Assembly: GCF_901709675.1 (NCBI RefSeq)
Contig: NC_051094.1
Location: 15,386,501 to 15,450,500, forward strand
Direction: 5' to 3'
Length of the DNA stretch: 64,000 bases
From: Syngnathus acus
Taxonomy: Eukaryota > Chordata > Actinopteri > Syngnathiformes > Syngnathidae
Position 1 is the first letter of the stretch. Each line of letters starts with the position of its first letter. Made by a program: the position numbers and the translations under genes. Below are positions 27,641-40,700 of the stretch, in pieces. A model generated the notes under the pieces. It saw only the letters and a list, made by a program, of their open reading frames with translations. It did no database searches and was not told where the DNA came from.

Positions 27641-30600
27641 ACATCACAAAATACAAACTCAAAGTTGACAGATGTTCCAGCTTCTCATGTGGGCCCATTG
27701 CAAAATTAATTGGCCACCCCTGCTTTAATGAGCCGGACATTCACCCATGTTATCATTCTGATAATATAACCTCAAGGTTATCAAAAAATGATATGATTAA
27801 TCGGTTACAATGTCAGAATGTAACATCAAGTTTATATTTAAGCATTGAGGATTTTATGAGCTGATATTGGATTAGTGTTTAAAAACGGATGACAAATGCA
27901 ATCTCATGTGAACTTTCACTGAACAGCATTTTGGCTCTGACAGCCTCCATGACCCACATTAAATCAGTCTTCAAAAGGTCCAGCCTCTAAAAAAGCTTGA
28001 GAAGCCCTTTGAGTTTTTGAAGGAGGCGCTCTGAAGGTCCTCACAGACATAAATGTTTGTTTTCTGTGTCCTTCCTGTCACCACTGTAAGATCCTGAGCG
28101 GTGAGATGCATATATTACTATTGGATATGTACATGCTATGGTTATTTTGACCATAAGTTATAGCTCCCTTGGCGAGACAGTTGATTTCCTGTCAGTGTCA
28201 TTGACTGTAGTCATTCATGTTGTGCATGACAATTAGACCTCTTTTGGCTTTTTTTGTTGATTTATTTCAAACGTAATTTTTTTCATAACATTCTTTTACT
28301 TATTATCACTGATACTGAATACCACAAAATACAGACCTGCAAGCAAACTAACCAAGTAGGTGAGTTGATATCAAGCACGTTTGTCTAATTTTGTTGCCCA
28401 AACTACTCAGATTTGTTACTGCTATATATCAAAAGACGAAGCTAAAAAGAAATTTGGGAAAACATGCCTCTGCAACTGAAATTATATTTTCAGTATGGGG
28501 AATGCTATGATATGCTGGATTGTTTTAATCAACATTCAATTCCCCACCTATTCGAGAATATAGTAATGCATCGCACTCACAATAACATGGAACTCACTGG
28601 AATTAAGTTCTAATTTAGCAGACATAAGATACGGTTGTACTGGAGGGCAACCGTATCTTATGTCTGAACGACTTTAAATTGAACTTACACTCAACTGAAT
28701 TTACAATAAAACACCGGTGCAAAGCTTTGGTGCCACTGAAAAAATCGGAGTGGATCTTTATGAGCTGTTATTACAACCAATGGAGCATGCAGAAGAAGAA
28801 TAGAGAAGGTCAGAAAGATTGCCGCATCTAGTATAATAGTCTGCATGTATTTGTATTAAAAATCATATTTGTAGGGGGGGAGGGGTGATAGGGTATACAT
28901 GCATGCGCACGTGTGTTGATTTCTCGTTACTTCCTGCTTTTTTCTGGTCTGCACTGTCATATCATCATGAGAGCAGATTCATTTTCAACTCACTAGTGAT
29001 AATACTTCCTCCTGCACATAGCTTTCAAGAATTCCTTGAAAACGATGATTGCTAATTCTCAAGACACATCTGACCTCAATTTCAAACAACTCTAAATCCT
29101 CTTAATAGATTATTCGCCATGACTGAGGCCATAAAAAAGTAAAGACGTAGCCTAAACCCAATATCAAAATGAAGCTTATTTTCCCTTGATGTTGTGTGAT
29201 GGTAACCAACAAAGAAGGGATTTTGATATGCACTTTGCCACCACATTACATCTTATCTATTACAGCAGACAAGGCTAATGAAACAGGATATGGAGAGTTT
29301 ACCTCAAACAGCCCCAGCTCTGACAGTTGCCATACCGGACCGCTAAAAAGCTGAATCTCATATGGACCTCAGGGGCTGTCATTTTGCCTCACTTTCAATT
29401 GTAGCGTCACAGAGGCAACCCATAGCCAATTAGTCGAGCAGTCATCATTGAAAGAGGAGAGCAACTGCGGTCAGGACTGGTCCTCAGATAGCTGACCTTG
29501 GAAGCAGCAGACCTTCCCTGTGTGCATCAGGGTCGACAAGGGAAGAGGTACAAATAGTGTTCCCCAGCTGCATCTCTTGCTCCAATTTAGATTGGTGGCA
29601 CCAGATTACAAAGGGGACACATCATAGATCACTTCTGCCCCCTGCTGGTGAAAGGTGAAAGGCAAAACTCTCAACCCTAAAGGTGAAAGCTCTTCATGCT
29701 GAGAAGGAAAATGACTCTCGAAAAAGGTGTGCACAATGGCCCAGCCCAGCAACTATGTGACATATGATTGTGGCTAAGTGGAAAGCATCGAAAACTCTCA
29801 ACCAGACTACCCCCCCCCCCCCCCCCCCTTATGAGAACATATAGAGTCCTTTCAAAGTCACTAAGTGTGTTTGTCAAAGTTGAGAGCACTGCTTTTGAGA
29901 CAGACAGTTCTTGACTTTCAAAACTAGGCCACTTGCTGATCAGGAAATTGCACAAAGAACGCGCACAGCCTCTTTAATTCACACCCACTCTAATGAGATT
30001 ATGAATTATGAGTTTTCTCGGGGAAGTAATGGATTTGTATGCTGAAGGGGCACGCAAAATGACAGCACTAAAAAAATGAACATTTCTTTTTCCTGTTACA
30101 TAAGGGTTCTTAACTACACTTTTTGTCAAAGTAAGTAGTCATTATATGCTCACTACTGTAATTACAGTCATAACAAAACCATTGGAAAATGGAATTCTGT
30201 CAGTGACTTTTTTTCCTCACTTTAGCTATCAACCAGATAGCTAGGGGGAAAACATTGCCTGGGCTATGCAGTCCAGTTCAAATTACTACAGTTGTCATCA
30301 TTAAATCATGTAAAAGCATTTCAAGAGCTGGGTGTAATATTGTATTATTATAGCCTCATAATTCATCATCACTCCCCCAAACGATGCAAACATGTTCTGC
30401 GTTGTATGGGAAAATATAAGATAAAATATTGCTTCAACTGATCGCTCTCAGTATTTAAACAGACCCTTGAAGGCAGTTAACACATATAAAAAACATTTAA
30501 TTGGACCCTTCCGAACCTTTTGTAATGCCATTATCGTTACTCTAAAGCAAATTTTAGCTTTATCATCAATACCTCATTAAACGCAAAGCTCCTCCATATG

Positions 30601-30989
30601 TTTTAATCAGCTCATCCAATTACTTTAATAAAGTTGCCCCCTTGAGGTGTATCTGAGATAGATGTACGAAGATACCAGTATGAGAACTGACTTGGCAATA
30701 GCAAGAGGAAAGGAAAAAGAAAAGAAAGCAAACAAAGATAACATTTTGATAATTAGTAACATGAAACAGACAGTATATTGCACCATATTGGCAAGACCCT
30801 TTGTGTTGCTCAGTATCAGTTTTGAAACTATGCACAGAATTTTATTACTGATTAGTCACAATAAATAGAACTAACAAATGTAATTTTAACAACAGAAGAC
30901 TTTGCCTTTAATACCTGTCTGGAGCCGCAAAAATCTAAAAGCCTTTTATAATGCAACATAGACTGTCAATACATAAGTTGTATGCCTAC
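27641..30989. other. Intergenic, no gene seen
   Basis: Holds a diverged duplicate of 21.4 kb (27993-28107), the fold-back at 28.6 kb, a poly-C run near 29811, and a richer segment at 29280-29640. No recognisable protein. Confidence 0.5.
28619..28666. repeat. Perfect 18-19 bp inverted repeat with 10-nt loop
   Basis: AGACATAAGATACGGTTG (28620-28637) and its exact complement (28648-28665) are separated by ten bases; one more pair closes the stem at 28619/28666. Outside it, weaker complementarity (AAGTTCTAATTTAG against AAGTTCAATTTAAAG) continues for perhaps 20-40 bp per arm. It could be a miniature fold-back element or the DNA of an RNA hairpin; nothing decides between them. Confidence 0.85.
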
Positions 30990-31865
30990 TATTAAAATAT
31001 ATATTTTTTAAAAAATAGTGGTATCAATTTGATCATTTGTTTAGAGTTCACGTACCTGCATAGCAGAGCTGTCTGTTCAATATCGGTCACGTCACACGAC
31101 TCATCCATCACAGGCAATTGAGAAAAAGCTGGAGCTGAATTGATGTCCTTGATTTGCTGCTGATCGGTGATATTGTTTGTGCGGAGAGGCATGTCTTTAA
31201 TTTTCTGAATGATCTCGGTTTTGTTTTTGAAGTCCGAAAATAGGCACTCCTATAATTTAATGAATGAATCCTTCATGTACTCGCCATCGGTGAATGGTTT
31301 TCCGCGCTTTATTATCTCCGGGGCTGCAACAAAACTTGCAGCAGTAGTAGAGTTTGGAGATGCAATCCACTTCTTGAAACCGGTTTTTCGGTCCTCAAAT
31401 TTCTCCATCAGCACTGCAATTGCACCTTTCCTCTCAATTGCAACTGGGTGATCGGCAGCAAATTTAGCATGCTTTAGCTGAAAATGTCGCTCCAAATTCC
31501 TCTTCTTGTTATTGTCATTGCAAATCAAACATGCAGGCAATGCTTCAACATTGGCAATGGAAGCAAATAGTTCAGTCCATTCTTTCTTAAACCATCTGTT
31601 CTCATCAGCAATCTTTCTCTTTTTGCCTTTTGAATCCATGGCCCATCACACACACACCTGTTTGTTTACAACTCACCTGTGCTGTGTCGCAGGCTATGAC
31701 GCAATTTTGCTATTTGGCGTCATTCTTAAATTCTGTATTTTTAATATATTTACAATTACATACATTTTTACAGCACAAGCATGGCTGTGTCGTGATTACC
31801 ATCTAAAAACCATATTTTAAAAAAAAACAACAACAACCAAAAAAAGTTTGAGTTTGACGCCTGTG
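30990..31865 (-). mobile_element. Truncated hAT element with transposase remnant
   Basis: Read on the minus strand, it begins CACAGGCGTCAAACTCAAAC at 31865, matching the termini of the three non-autonomous hAT copies in this window. A transposase frame follows from 31639. The distal end is missing; no partner inverted repeat is seen near 30990. This makes it the likely remnant of the autonomous relative of those elements. Confidence 0.75.
31020..31639 (-). pseudogene. hAT transposase N-terminal part, one nonsense codon, truncated
   Basis: Starts at ATG 31639. A basic start (DSKGKKRKIADENRWFKKEW) is followed by a BED-type zinc finger pattern (CLIC then HFQLKH, residues about 38-58). The frame has a stop at 31250 but continues in the same frame with ECLFSDFKNKTEIIQKIKDM and then the MDESCDVTD segment near 31100, the position of the first catalytic aspartate in hAT transposases. 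It fades out at about 31020. Wording resembles GTF2IRD2/ZBED-like domesticated hAT proteins, but the stop and truncation argue for a dead transposon copy. Confidence 0.8.
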
Positions 31866-32194
31866 CTGTAGATCAATCCAAAGTCCGGCCCGCGAGCCAA
31901 ATGCGGCCCGTGTCTAAATTTAAACTGGCCCGAAGCATTGTGTCATAAAACCAATAATAAGTGGCCCGCCCGCTGGCACTGTCTCGGGGACTTGCGTGCC
32001 CCAGAGCGAGACAGAAATGAAACTCGTCCTAACGGGAACGCGCACATGAGCCAGCGCTCATGATCGGTTGCGAGCTTGTCTCCTCCGTCCCTTGCCAGTT
32101 CACGCGCACACAAGTGTCCGTTTGCAAGATAATAGTGACACAGACACTTCCTCATTCAAATTTCCACACACCAAGGACGAAGGCAACGCTAAAA

Positions 32195-32289
32195 TCAGAA
32201 ACTGCTTGATTGCTTGATTGCTTGATTGATTGCTTGATTGATTGATTGCTTGATTGATTGCTTGATTGCTTGATCGATTGCTTGATCGA

Positions 32290-32320
<31 letters not shown>

Positions 32321-32346
32321 ATTGATTGATCGATCGATCGATCGAT

Positions 32347-32422
<76 letters not shown>
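32195..32422. repeat. Compound tetranucleotide array TTGA/TTGC/TCGA
   Basis: About 57 units that drift from TTGC/TTGA mixtures through GATCGATC to pure GATT. All variants differ by single changes. Confidence 0.95.
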
Positions 32423-32824
32423 GCGTATGAAGTTGAAATTAAAACGATAAAATGGAGAATGATTTAATTTGGATTAAAAACCTGACATGATGCAACCTGG
32501 CCTGTTTACTGCAGTCACAAATACCAAGATCACCCTTCTTTATACAACAATAACAATCATAAAACAAACTTAATACATCTAATGCAAAAATTCCTTCAGC
32601 TTTCATGAAATTGTTCATTTGTATTAAATTTATTATTATTTTAATCTTTAACTTTTCTGGTCGTGCAATTGACAACCGATTCTCATTTGCAATATCAACC
32701 TATCTGCAGAAGGGCAAAGGATAAAGTAACATATTTACAAGTTCATTTACAATGGTAATGGTTCGAGGAATGTTGGTGCGAATGGTCGGCCCCTATACAT
32801 TTTCATCTAACATAATGTGGCCCA

Positions 32825-33194
32825 GGCGGCTCGGTGGCGCACTGGGTAGCACGTCCGCCTCACAGTTAGGAGGGTGCGGGTTCGATTCCACCTCCGGCCC
32901 TCCCTGTGTGGAGTTTGCATGTTCTCCCCGGGCCCGCGTGGGTTTTCTCCGGGCACTCCGGTTTCCTCCCACATCCCAAAAACATGCTTGGTAGGCCGAT
33001 TGAAGACTCCAAATTGTCCCTAGGTGTGAGTGCGAGTGCAAATGGTTGTTTGTCTCTGTGTACCCTGCGATCGGCTGGCAACCGGTTCAGGGTGTCCCCC
33101 GCCTACTGCCCGTTGACGGCTGGGATAGGCTCCAGCACTCCCGCGACCCCCGTGGGGACTAAGCGGTTCAGAAAATGGATGGATGGATGGATGG
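32825..33194 (+). mobile_element. Full-length tRNA-headed SINE with 13-bp target duplication
   Basis: Perfect 13-bp duplication ATAATGTGGCCCA at 32812-32824 and 33195-33207. The head has an A-box-like GGCGCACTGGGTAGCAC and a B box GGTTCGATTCC. The body has GTTTGCATGTTCTCCCC, TCCCACATCCCAAAAACATG and GGGATAGGCTCCAGCAC blocks, and the tail is ATGG units. Copies in other states occur at 5443, 20755, 27360, 51547 and 55297. The head is a retroposon promoter, not a working tRNA gene. Confidence 0.93.
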
Positions 33195-34613
33195 ATAATG
33201 TGGCCCACTTTGCAAAAAGTTTGGACACCCCTGCTGTGCATCATCCCAAGGTTGTATTCTAGGACTACAATATGCTTTGTCTGATTAAGACCAATTTGTC
33301 TTGCTCCAGCCCTGATATAATGATGAGCGCAAAAACATGTGAGGATTTTCTAAACTGATTTTGCTTTGATGTGACACTGGATACTGGTTGCTGGGGTGGA
33401 ACTTGCCTCCTAAGCACACCAACTGTTGTATTAGTTGTGCAAGAATAGAATGCATTGAACCTCCAGTTGCTCGGAGACGCAGCGTCTTTTGATGCAGCCT
33501 TGACACTAGAAGAGCTTTCCTCCCATACACGCCTATAAAAGGATGAAGAATCTTGCCCCTGTGGCACAATTCATTAAAAAAAATTCTGACATACTCATAC
33601 TAACACTAAAATATGGTTATGAACACCATTAAGAGCTCCATACCGACTGTCCAGCATACTAATTTGTAAAATAACTAATTGAAATGCATGATATATGTAT
33701 ATCATCTACCAGGCAGTATCTGCTGCCCCATTAATGAATCTAAACCTTACCACGATGCATACATTTCTAAGATAAATTTATTTTACAAACGGCTGAAAAA
33801 TAATGATGAATCCTAAATCATTAATATCGTCAGCAGCTTCTCGCCGCTCAGCCTTTGCTGTTCAGTTCTTTGTAACTGAACAGTAATCCCTTTAGCAAGT
33901 AAGATTTGAGATCTCTCTTCTGATTTTGTCCAAAGTATCCGCTCTCTAACCTTGTTTGTCCCTACGATAAGTTCATCCTAAAAAAAAATAATTACAAAAT
34001 ACCCTTAACACCTTCTTTTCCACCCCCACCTGCTGTTCTTCCTGTAATTTCTTCAGGGCCACTCTTTGCAATCCGTACATCATGGCCAGCCTGACAACTG
34101 TCATAAACATTCCTCTTCATCCTAGCATAGACCTTTCTCAAACCTGAATTAGAACACTCAACTCTGACAGTATTGTACTAAATTATAGCGTGTGTTCTTC
34201 CCTCTTGGCTGCTTGCCGCCAGCTGCTACCATCAAAGTCTTTTAATCAGGCACAAAAAGTGGGGCATATATTCCATGGAGAAAGACATTTAGAGGCCACC
34301 AAATTTAGAGCATGGCTTACATGGTCAATTTGTTGATTCCCATCCACTTGAGAGAAATTTGGTCCTGAAGAGTGAAAATCAAAGGCCGAGTTAGTTCATT
34401 TTTGTTGGAAGCACTTGCGGGAGTTCTTCCTAATAAAATTATTTTTCACACATGAACTTAAACCAGCTGTTTGTATCTGACTGCGACTACTTCACCTCAT
34501 GTGAGGCAAACGAGAAACGTTATTTCCGGCGAAAAGGGAAAACATTTATCTGTTAACAGCCTGGAAGGTGACAGCAACACATCATGCAGCTGCATTACAT
34601 TGCGGATCGGTAG

Positions 34614-34692
34614 TGAGTGAGTGAGTGAGTGAGTGAGTGAGTCAGTCAGTCAGTCAGTCAGTCAGTCAGTCAGTTAGTTAGTTAGTTAGTTA
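34614..34692. repeat. GTGA-GTCA-GTTA compound microsatellite
   Basis: Three consecutive arrays that differ only at the third base of GTNA: about seven GTGA, eight GTCA and five GTTA units. Confidence 0.95.
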
Positions 34693-36274
34693 TAGTGTAT
34701 TTGTGGCTTAAATTATTGTTGAGAAGTGTACAGTGCAATATTAATTAATAGCAAAAATATATTTTGTATCTGTTGTGATCCAAAAAGGAAATAATTTCTT
34801 ACCAAGCATTGCATTTTGAAAAAAAAAAAACATGCCAATGAGAAAAACTTCATTTGTAAATAAGCTGTATTATGCACATAGAGCAGAGTTTTGACTTTTC
34901 ATGCAGTTTTGAGGTAGTGTTATGCCCTCAGGCTAGTCAACCTGGCTGTGGCAGTGCCATGAGTGCTAAGCAAGGGATTTGGACTCCCTCCAACTCTTAA
35001 GCAACTCATTAGTCAATCAGTTGCATTCCATTCTCTTGATTTACTTAGTGATGATAGTAATTTAAATGTCAACATCCAGATGAGATGTTTTGATGTTCGC
35101 AAACAAATCGTTCTTTTGAATGGGTCTTTTGGGGCGACCGATGAAAATTGATTATGCTGTGATATCTTTACTTGTACTGGATGTGGCAATAGTACTGTAG
35201 CTGATGAATAAGTCCTGAAAAAGTCCTGAAAAATGAATTCAATGATTTCAAGAAATAAGTGGGAACCCTGAGTTAGTTTTGCAAATGTAAAAGTTGTGGT
35301 TTTTCTTCTTTTTTTTTCTTTTTTGCTGTTAACTCATTTTGTTAACAAAGTTACTTACTGGTGTGCTACACTGCGATTTACATCAATTACACATTATCTG
35401 ATTAGTCGACTATTTGCAATTGCTATCTGTGACTTTTGACCGGTAAAATAATCAATTGTTTCAGCCATAGGAGGAAATTATAATTGCATTCCCTACACCA
35501 GGGTAGGGAAAGCCTGTTCCTATGAGAGCCGTATCCTGCCTGTTTTCCTTCATCTGCAACACACCTCAAATGATCAGCTCATCAGCAAGCTCTGTAGGAA
35601 CCTGAAACCATCCTGATCAGCAGGCAGACAGGAAAGCATATGGCTCCGGTAGCACTAGGGTTACTAACTCCTGACCTACACGGACTGGGTTAGTGCTCAA
35701 CATTGAGCTGTTATTCACAAGACAAGAAACTTGCCAGGGAATGCAGAAAATGAAACCTGAATTAGAAATGTGTGGGTGGGTTTGCGTGTGCATTTGTGTG
35801 TGCAAGGGTGGGGGGCGTGGGGGTTATAACCTCCTGGCGCCCCCTCATGACCCCAGGTAAAAATGTCTAGAACAGACAGTGCTGGGCAGTTGTCATATAG
35901 CGGTTTAACAGATGACAAAAGTGTGTTTTGTTAAGTGCAAATTCCACTATTAAGATCACTCCCATTATTTTTTTTTCGAACACAGTCAACATGCCCTTGA
36001 GCAAAACATTGTATCTGTGACTGCTTAATAAATGTGAAAAGTCCCAAATACAGCAGATTAAATTACCAAATTGAGCAAATATGTGAAAATACTGGCTAGA
36101 TTTATGAACTGTTTGAAAAGAAAATATCCCCTTTTTTAAAAAATAAAAGTTGTTTATCTTACCAAAATATTTTATTTGCTTTTTGCAATTGAGATAATAC
36201 TGAGACAATAGTGCTCAGATTATTTGTGTCCTTAATGAAGTTAGCACCAGGATTTGAGTTGTTGGAAGGTATTT

Positions 36275-36396
36275 TCTTGGTATGCCTTGGGATCCTCCGG
36301 GATGAGCTGGATAAAGTGACTGGGCTTCAACAGTGAAGCCCGCTGCCCTCTCGACCCGACTCTGGATAAGCGGTAGAAGATGGATGGATGCATCTG
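36275..36396 (+). mobile_element. LINE 3'-end fragment
   Basis: GGGATCCTCCGGGATGAGC, then CCCGACTCTGGATAAGCGG and AGAAGATGGATGGATG, resembling the 3' end of the non-LTR family whose reverse transcriptase lies at 62990-64000. The family link is from memory. Confidence 0.55.
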
Positions 36397-36662
36397 CACG
36401 ATTGGATCTGGGGTTCCAACTTCATAAATAGTGGTAATTGCATGAAAATATACTCTAAGCAGTGTCTTCTGAACATGTTTTTGTCACTCCATGCATGGTT
36501 TTACACTGAGGGGAAACTGGAGCACCTTCTGGGAACACACACAGCTGTGATGAGCACATAATGTATCAGATCATGTTCTAATCAAGAGTGAAGACAATAC
36601 ATTCTGGTTATCTTATTAATTCACAAAAGAGAAGAAAAAAAAATCACAGAACTACAAGAATC

Positions 36663-36668
36663 TTTATT
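36663..36668 (-). terminator. tm2d2: Likely TM2D2 polyadenylation signal
   Basis: AATAAA on the minus strand about 1.1 kb beyond the TM2D2 stop codon. That gives a 3' UTR of about 1.1 kb (37787 to about 36645), which is an inference without transcript data. Confidence 0.4.
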
Positions 36669-37787
36669 TTAATATTGTAGAGAACAGAGAAAAATCCAAC
36701 ATAAAACAGTTGGGTAGTTATTTTTATATTTACATAGTCAGCGACAATATATTTACATTATTTCATACTAAGGATAAATTAGCCAACATATATTACTGTA
36801 TTTGAGAAATAAACATTGTTAAACCAATACTTAAGCAGATTCAATCACATCAACTTGAATGAATGTATAACAAACACAACAATTCCAAAATTAAGCAGGG
36901 CTATGAATTTACCCTTTTAACTGGGATAGGATAGTTTAGAACATGTTTTCTACTAAAGACATGTGCAATCACATTTTGTTACGTTCCATGAAACAAATAC
37001 AAAAGAGAAAGTGGAACTTGAACATCATTTTCTTCACCTCAACTCGGTTGGACACATTTAACACATTATTTTCAAACGCAATAGCCACCAATTTACAGAC
37101 AACCAGAAAAGGAGATGAGGAAACCACTTTAGCCATCTTCCCCTGCAGTTGTACTTCCCGCATGTTTGGTGAAATGTATGAGGTAAAATAGTGAGGCAAA
37201 GCAATCTGCCCGCAAGGGAAGAAGCTCGCAACCGTCGGTCTCAAGTCATTAGAAGTTGTAAATGATGTTACTTGACGGATGTTGCCACAGATGGAAATTT
37301 CATCTCTGCGAGCAATATTATGTTTTCATTTGATGTCAAACTGAAGTTAAAAACCCAACTGACATGCATCTTGCAGCAATGCGAATCAATTTACTTGTTG
37401 CAGCCAACACAGGTGAAGGCCAACCTCGGTTGACTTTGGAATAAAGTGCATATATTCCATCAAATTGTTACAAAATGTATGTTATGCTAACATCTGCACT
37501 TTGCGACTTTAAAATGCATTCAAGTAGTTCAGCATCGCAGAAATTATGGATGGAAGATTCAATGGTAGTTCTTTGCTTGTCTTTTGACTGACTTACGTAT
37601 ACATATGACTGTATCTTTTTCTCATGAGGAAAGCACAAGTGGTACAACGGTATGGTGATGTTTCCCCAGGTAAGCTTACAGGACTGCAGCTGGGTAGTTT
37701 GGAAGCAGCCTGAAAAAACATTGCTGTTCTCTGAAGCATGTGGTGTATAGAACTGGGAATGTCCAATTTGAGGCATTGCTCTTCTGA

Positions 37788-40700
37788 TCAGTAGTAAGTG
37801 CACCAGTTGCTATAATCACTAGGCATCAAACCACCTGTAATAAGCAGAATCAGATCCACAAACCACCAGATTCCTAAGCCTCCAAGTGTAAGCAGCTTCC
37901 CCACCGCTGTCCCCGTGTGGCCCAGGCAAAAGCGGTCAACACCGAAGCAACCAAGGAAGAACGAGTACAGCAGAGTGGTGATGAAATAGTGGCCGGTGTA
38001 TCTGCGAAAAGAGAAAACATGCAACTTCAAAAAATTTAATTTGACTGGCCAGACGTTTAGTCTGGTGGATTAAAACCACAGCTAAATCTTAGCTCTGGTG
38101 AAAACATTATTTCAAACCATATTCCAAAAGATGTGTTATGCTAGTGTAGTGTAAAACATTTTGGTTTATAGAGTAAAAAAAACCTCTTGAATCTTAAATG
38201 TATGCTGACAGAAACACAAGTTTCTCTTCACATGTTCATTGGCTTAAAGGGAAGTCAAGTAAAAATAAAAATAAAAAAAAAAGCGCGAACTTCAATTCCT
38301 AAAAAAAAATCCTCTCTGTCACCTTGTTTTGTGTAGTTCAACATTTATATTCACCACAGTTCCTAAATTGGCCAGTGAAAAACGGTTATATATTGTTTTT
38401 GTTAAAGCAAAACTCAACATTGCAACATTAGATCATCTCATTCTGTCTTAACTACCTTTTTTAAATCAAGGTACCACAAAGACAACAATACATTTACTAT
38501 TAAAAATAATAATAATAATAATAAAAACTTTACTTGAAAAGACCACTTAGTATAGAGTGAGCAGCATCATTGACTGTATTAATTTCCAATTGTTTTAGTG
38601 CAAGACCATTCACTTTTTTAAAAATATGTGATAAATGAACTATTAAATTTATAACTCCCGAATCAACTACCAACATAAAGGAGATTATGGACAGTTGGAC
38701 ACTATTTTTTTTTTTTTTAAAACATTTGACGTTACTTACATCTGTGTATCTTTCTCCTACACTGTTTAAACATTTACACATTTTTCATGGATAAAATGAA
38801 ATCAAATTCTTATGTATAAAATGAGCTATGAGTTATTATGGGTTTTTTGGCGTGAATATGATCAAATGCTGCTGATGAACACACAACACAGGAGAAAAGA
38901 AAAGATGAAGCGAACAATGGGTTAAATGCATGATCTATTTGGAAACATTGCCCTCTAGTGGAAACACCTGATGGCATGGCAATCACCTCATGATTTGTCA
39001 TTTGGAAACATTGCCCTCTCATGGAAACACCTGATGGCATGGCAATGACCTAATGATTTATCTTGGAGTTTGAAATACAAAAGGCAGAGAAATTATCAAT
39101 AGCAAATTAAGAGATTAGATACAAAGAGGGGAAAGAGTCTAGCACAACAGCTTCTCATCGAAGAAGATTCTGTTTCAGGTTTTTTTTAATCTTTCTTCCC
39201 GTTCAGCTTGTCTATTTCTCTGGCACGATCCTCATGCTGGCGAAAACTTTTGCTGAGTAGGCCCTAGATCTATCTAACTAAATAACTCATCTCCAAGTGA
39301 TGGCAACCCCAATCACAAATTTACATTGTGGCGGTGTAAAAACACTAGTCCTCCGCCTAAGTTAAGTTAACAAGTGGAAATTATGTGACGAAAGTAGCGC
39401 CAAAATGCTGCCGAAAATAAGGCGGATGTTGTCGCATCACTGCTGCCAGGGAGTTAGGTTTACAGAGGCAAGCCAATTTCCTTACTCACAGCTTAACTAA
39501 TTTTGCCTTGAGATGTGCCTAAAGATGCCGTCGGGCGAATGCTCGCGAGTCGCCAAGGCTAACGTTGCCCGGCCAGCTGCGTAAAATTCTCATCCCTGTA
39601 ATTAAAAAGATGCTACGATGCAATAAATAATATACAAAAGTGTAGATAGTATAGTTTTGACGATAAAGAAAAAGGGTTTAGACAGGGTTTGTCAAACACA
39701 AATCTAAAAAAACTGGAGTCTGTAAAGGTGCAATGAAGAAATGTATCCACAATCTTACTTGATGCATGGTACATTCCCTCTCAGGAATTCTCTGGGCCCG
39801 GCACATTCAATATCATCAAGTGCAGTGCAGACAACCGGTGTGTGGTTCACTTCTTTCTTAGTCTGGCCTCCCCACTATCAATAAAAACAGTGAATCAGGT
39901 CATGTTAATGTGATAACATCAAAGCCCATGTTAAAGTTGTGCTCAGATGTACATGTCAAAGTCTGCTTTATTGTCAATTTCTTCACATGCCAAGACACAC
40001 AAAGAATAATCTAATCTAATCTAAAGCTAATCAAACTCATCATTTGAGATGAACAAGAGAGCCTACATACATAAATAAATGAAGTTATGAAGGAATTATT
40101 TCTCTCAGTATGTAATTATAAAAATGAAAACATTTCAAACAAAATTAATAAATTGATCACACTACTTTACAGTACAACAAACGTGGACATGCTGCATTCA
40201 TCGATTCTTTTATCCTTTACTCATTGACAATGGGTGAGAACAAACAAATGTATATACTAGTACAGTATAATACAATTCCATCCAAGAAACAGTTCTTTAA
40301 AAAAAGAAAAGTATGACATTCTTTCCCATGCTAAGACCATGTTTAATTAATGACCACAACTTTGGGCTATATATTGTACTCACCCCTACACACCCGTGGC
40401 CCATCTCCAGATATGCGCTAAGATTCCCAGCATGATCTACAGGGTCCTGACAGTAGATGAACTCCTCCGGCCTTTATCAAGAAACACATCAGTGGTGAGA
40501 TTGTGAGCAATGAAAGGTGACAATCATTGTTGACCAAACAATAATTCTGGATAGCATTTTTGATTGACACCTTCATAAACGTTTGTGTGTTTTGCACTGT
40601 GTAGCTGCAGTGATACAAACACAAAAGAAGTACAGTCCGATACAATATTAAAAAACCAGAGTATTTAATGCATCTTCTGTAATCATCCGACTGCTTTAAG

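Larger units (their letters stand above)
31869..33233. mobile_element. hAT-like non-autonomous element carrying a microsatellite and a SINE
   Basis: The left end aligns as TAGATCAATCCAAAGTCCGG and the right end is AGTTTGGACACCCCTG. Flanks CTGTGCTG (31861-31868) and CTGTGCAT (33234-33241) match at 6 of 8 positions, a decayed target duplication. GGCCCGCGAGCC and ATGTGGCCC motifs are typical of this class. It is interrupted by a tetranucleotide array (32195-32422) and a SINE (32825-33194), and abuts the truncated hAT copy on its left. Confidence 0.65.
33242..36654. other. Intergenic, no gene seen
   Basis: Apart from the microsatellite at 34614-34692 and a LINE 3'-end fragment at 36275-36396, no gene or clear repeat is visible. 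The last part may include the TM2D2 3' end. Confidence 0.5.

Noticed and set aside
27306-27864. Frames of up to 144 codons on both strands
   Set aside because: They run through about 40 ATGG units; the repeat is open in every frame and has no coding meaning.
32838-32896. Possible tRNA gene (A box and B box)
   Set aside because: It is the head of a SINE with 13-bp target duplication; no proper cloverleaf or anticodon arm can be assigned.
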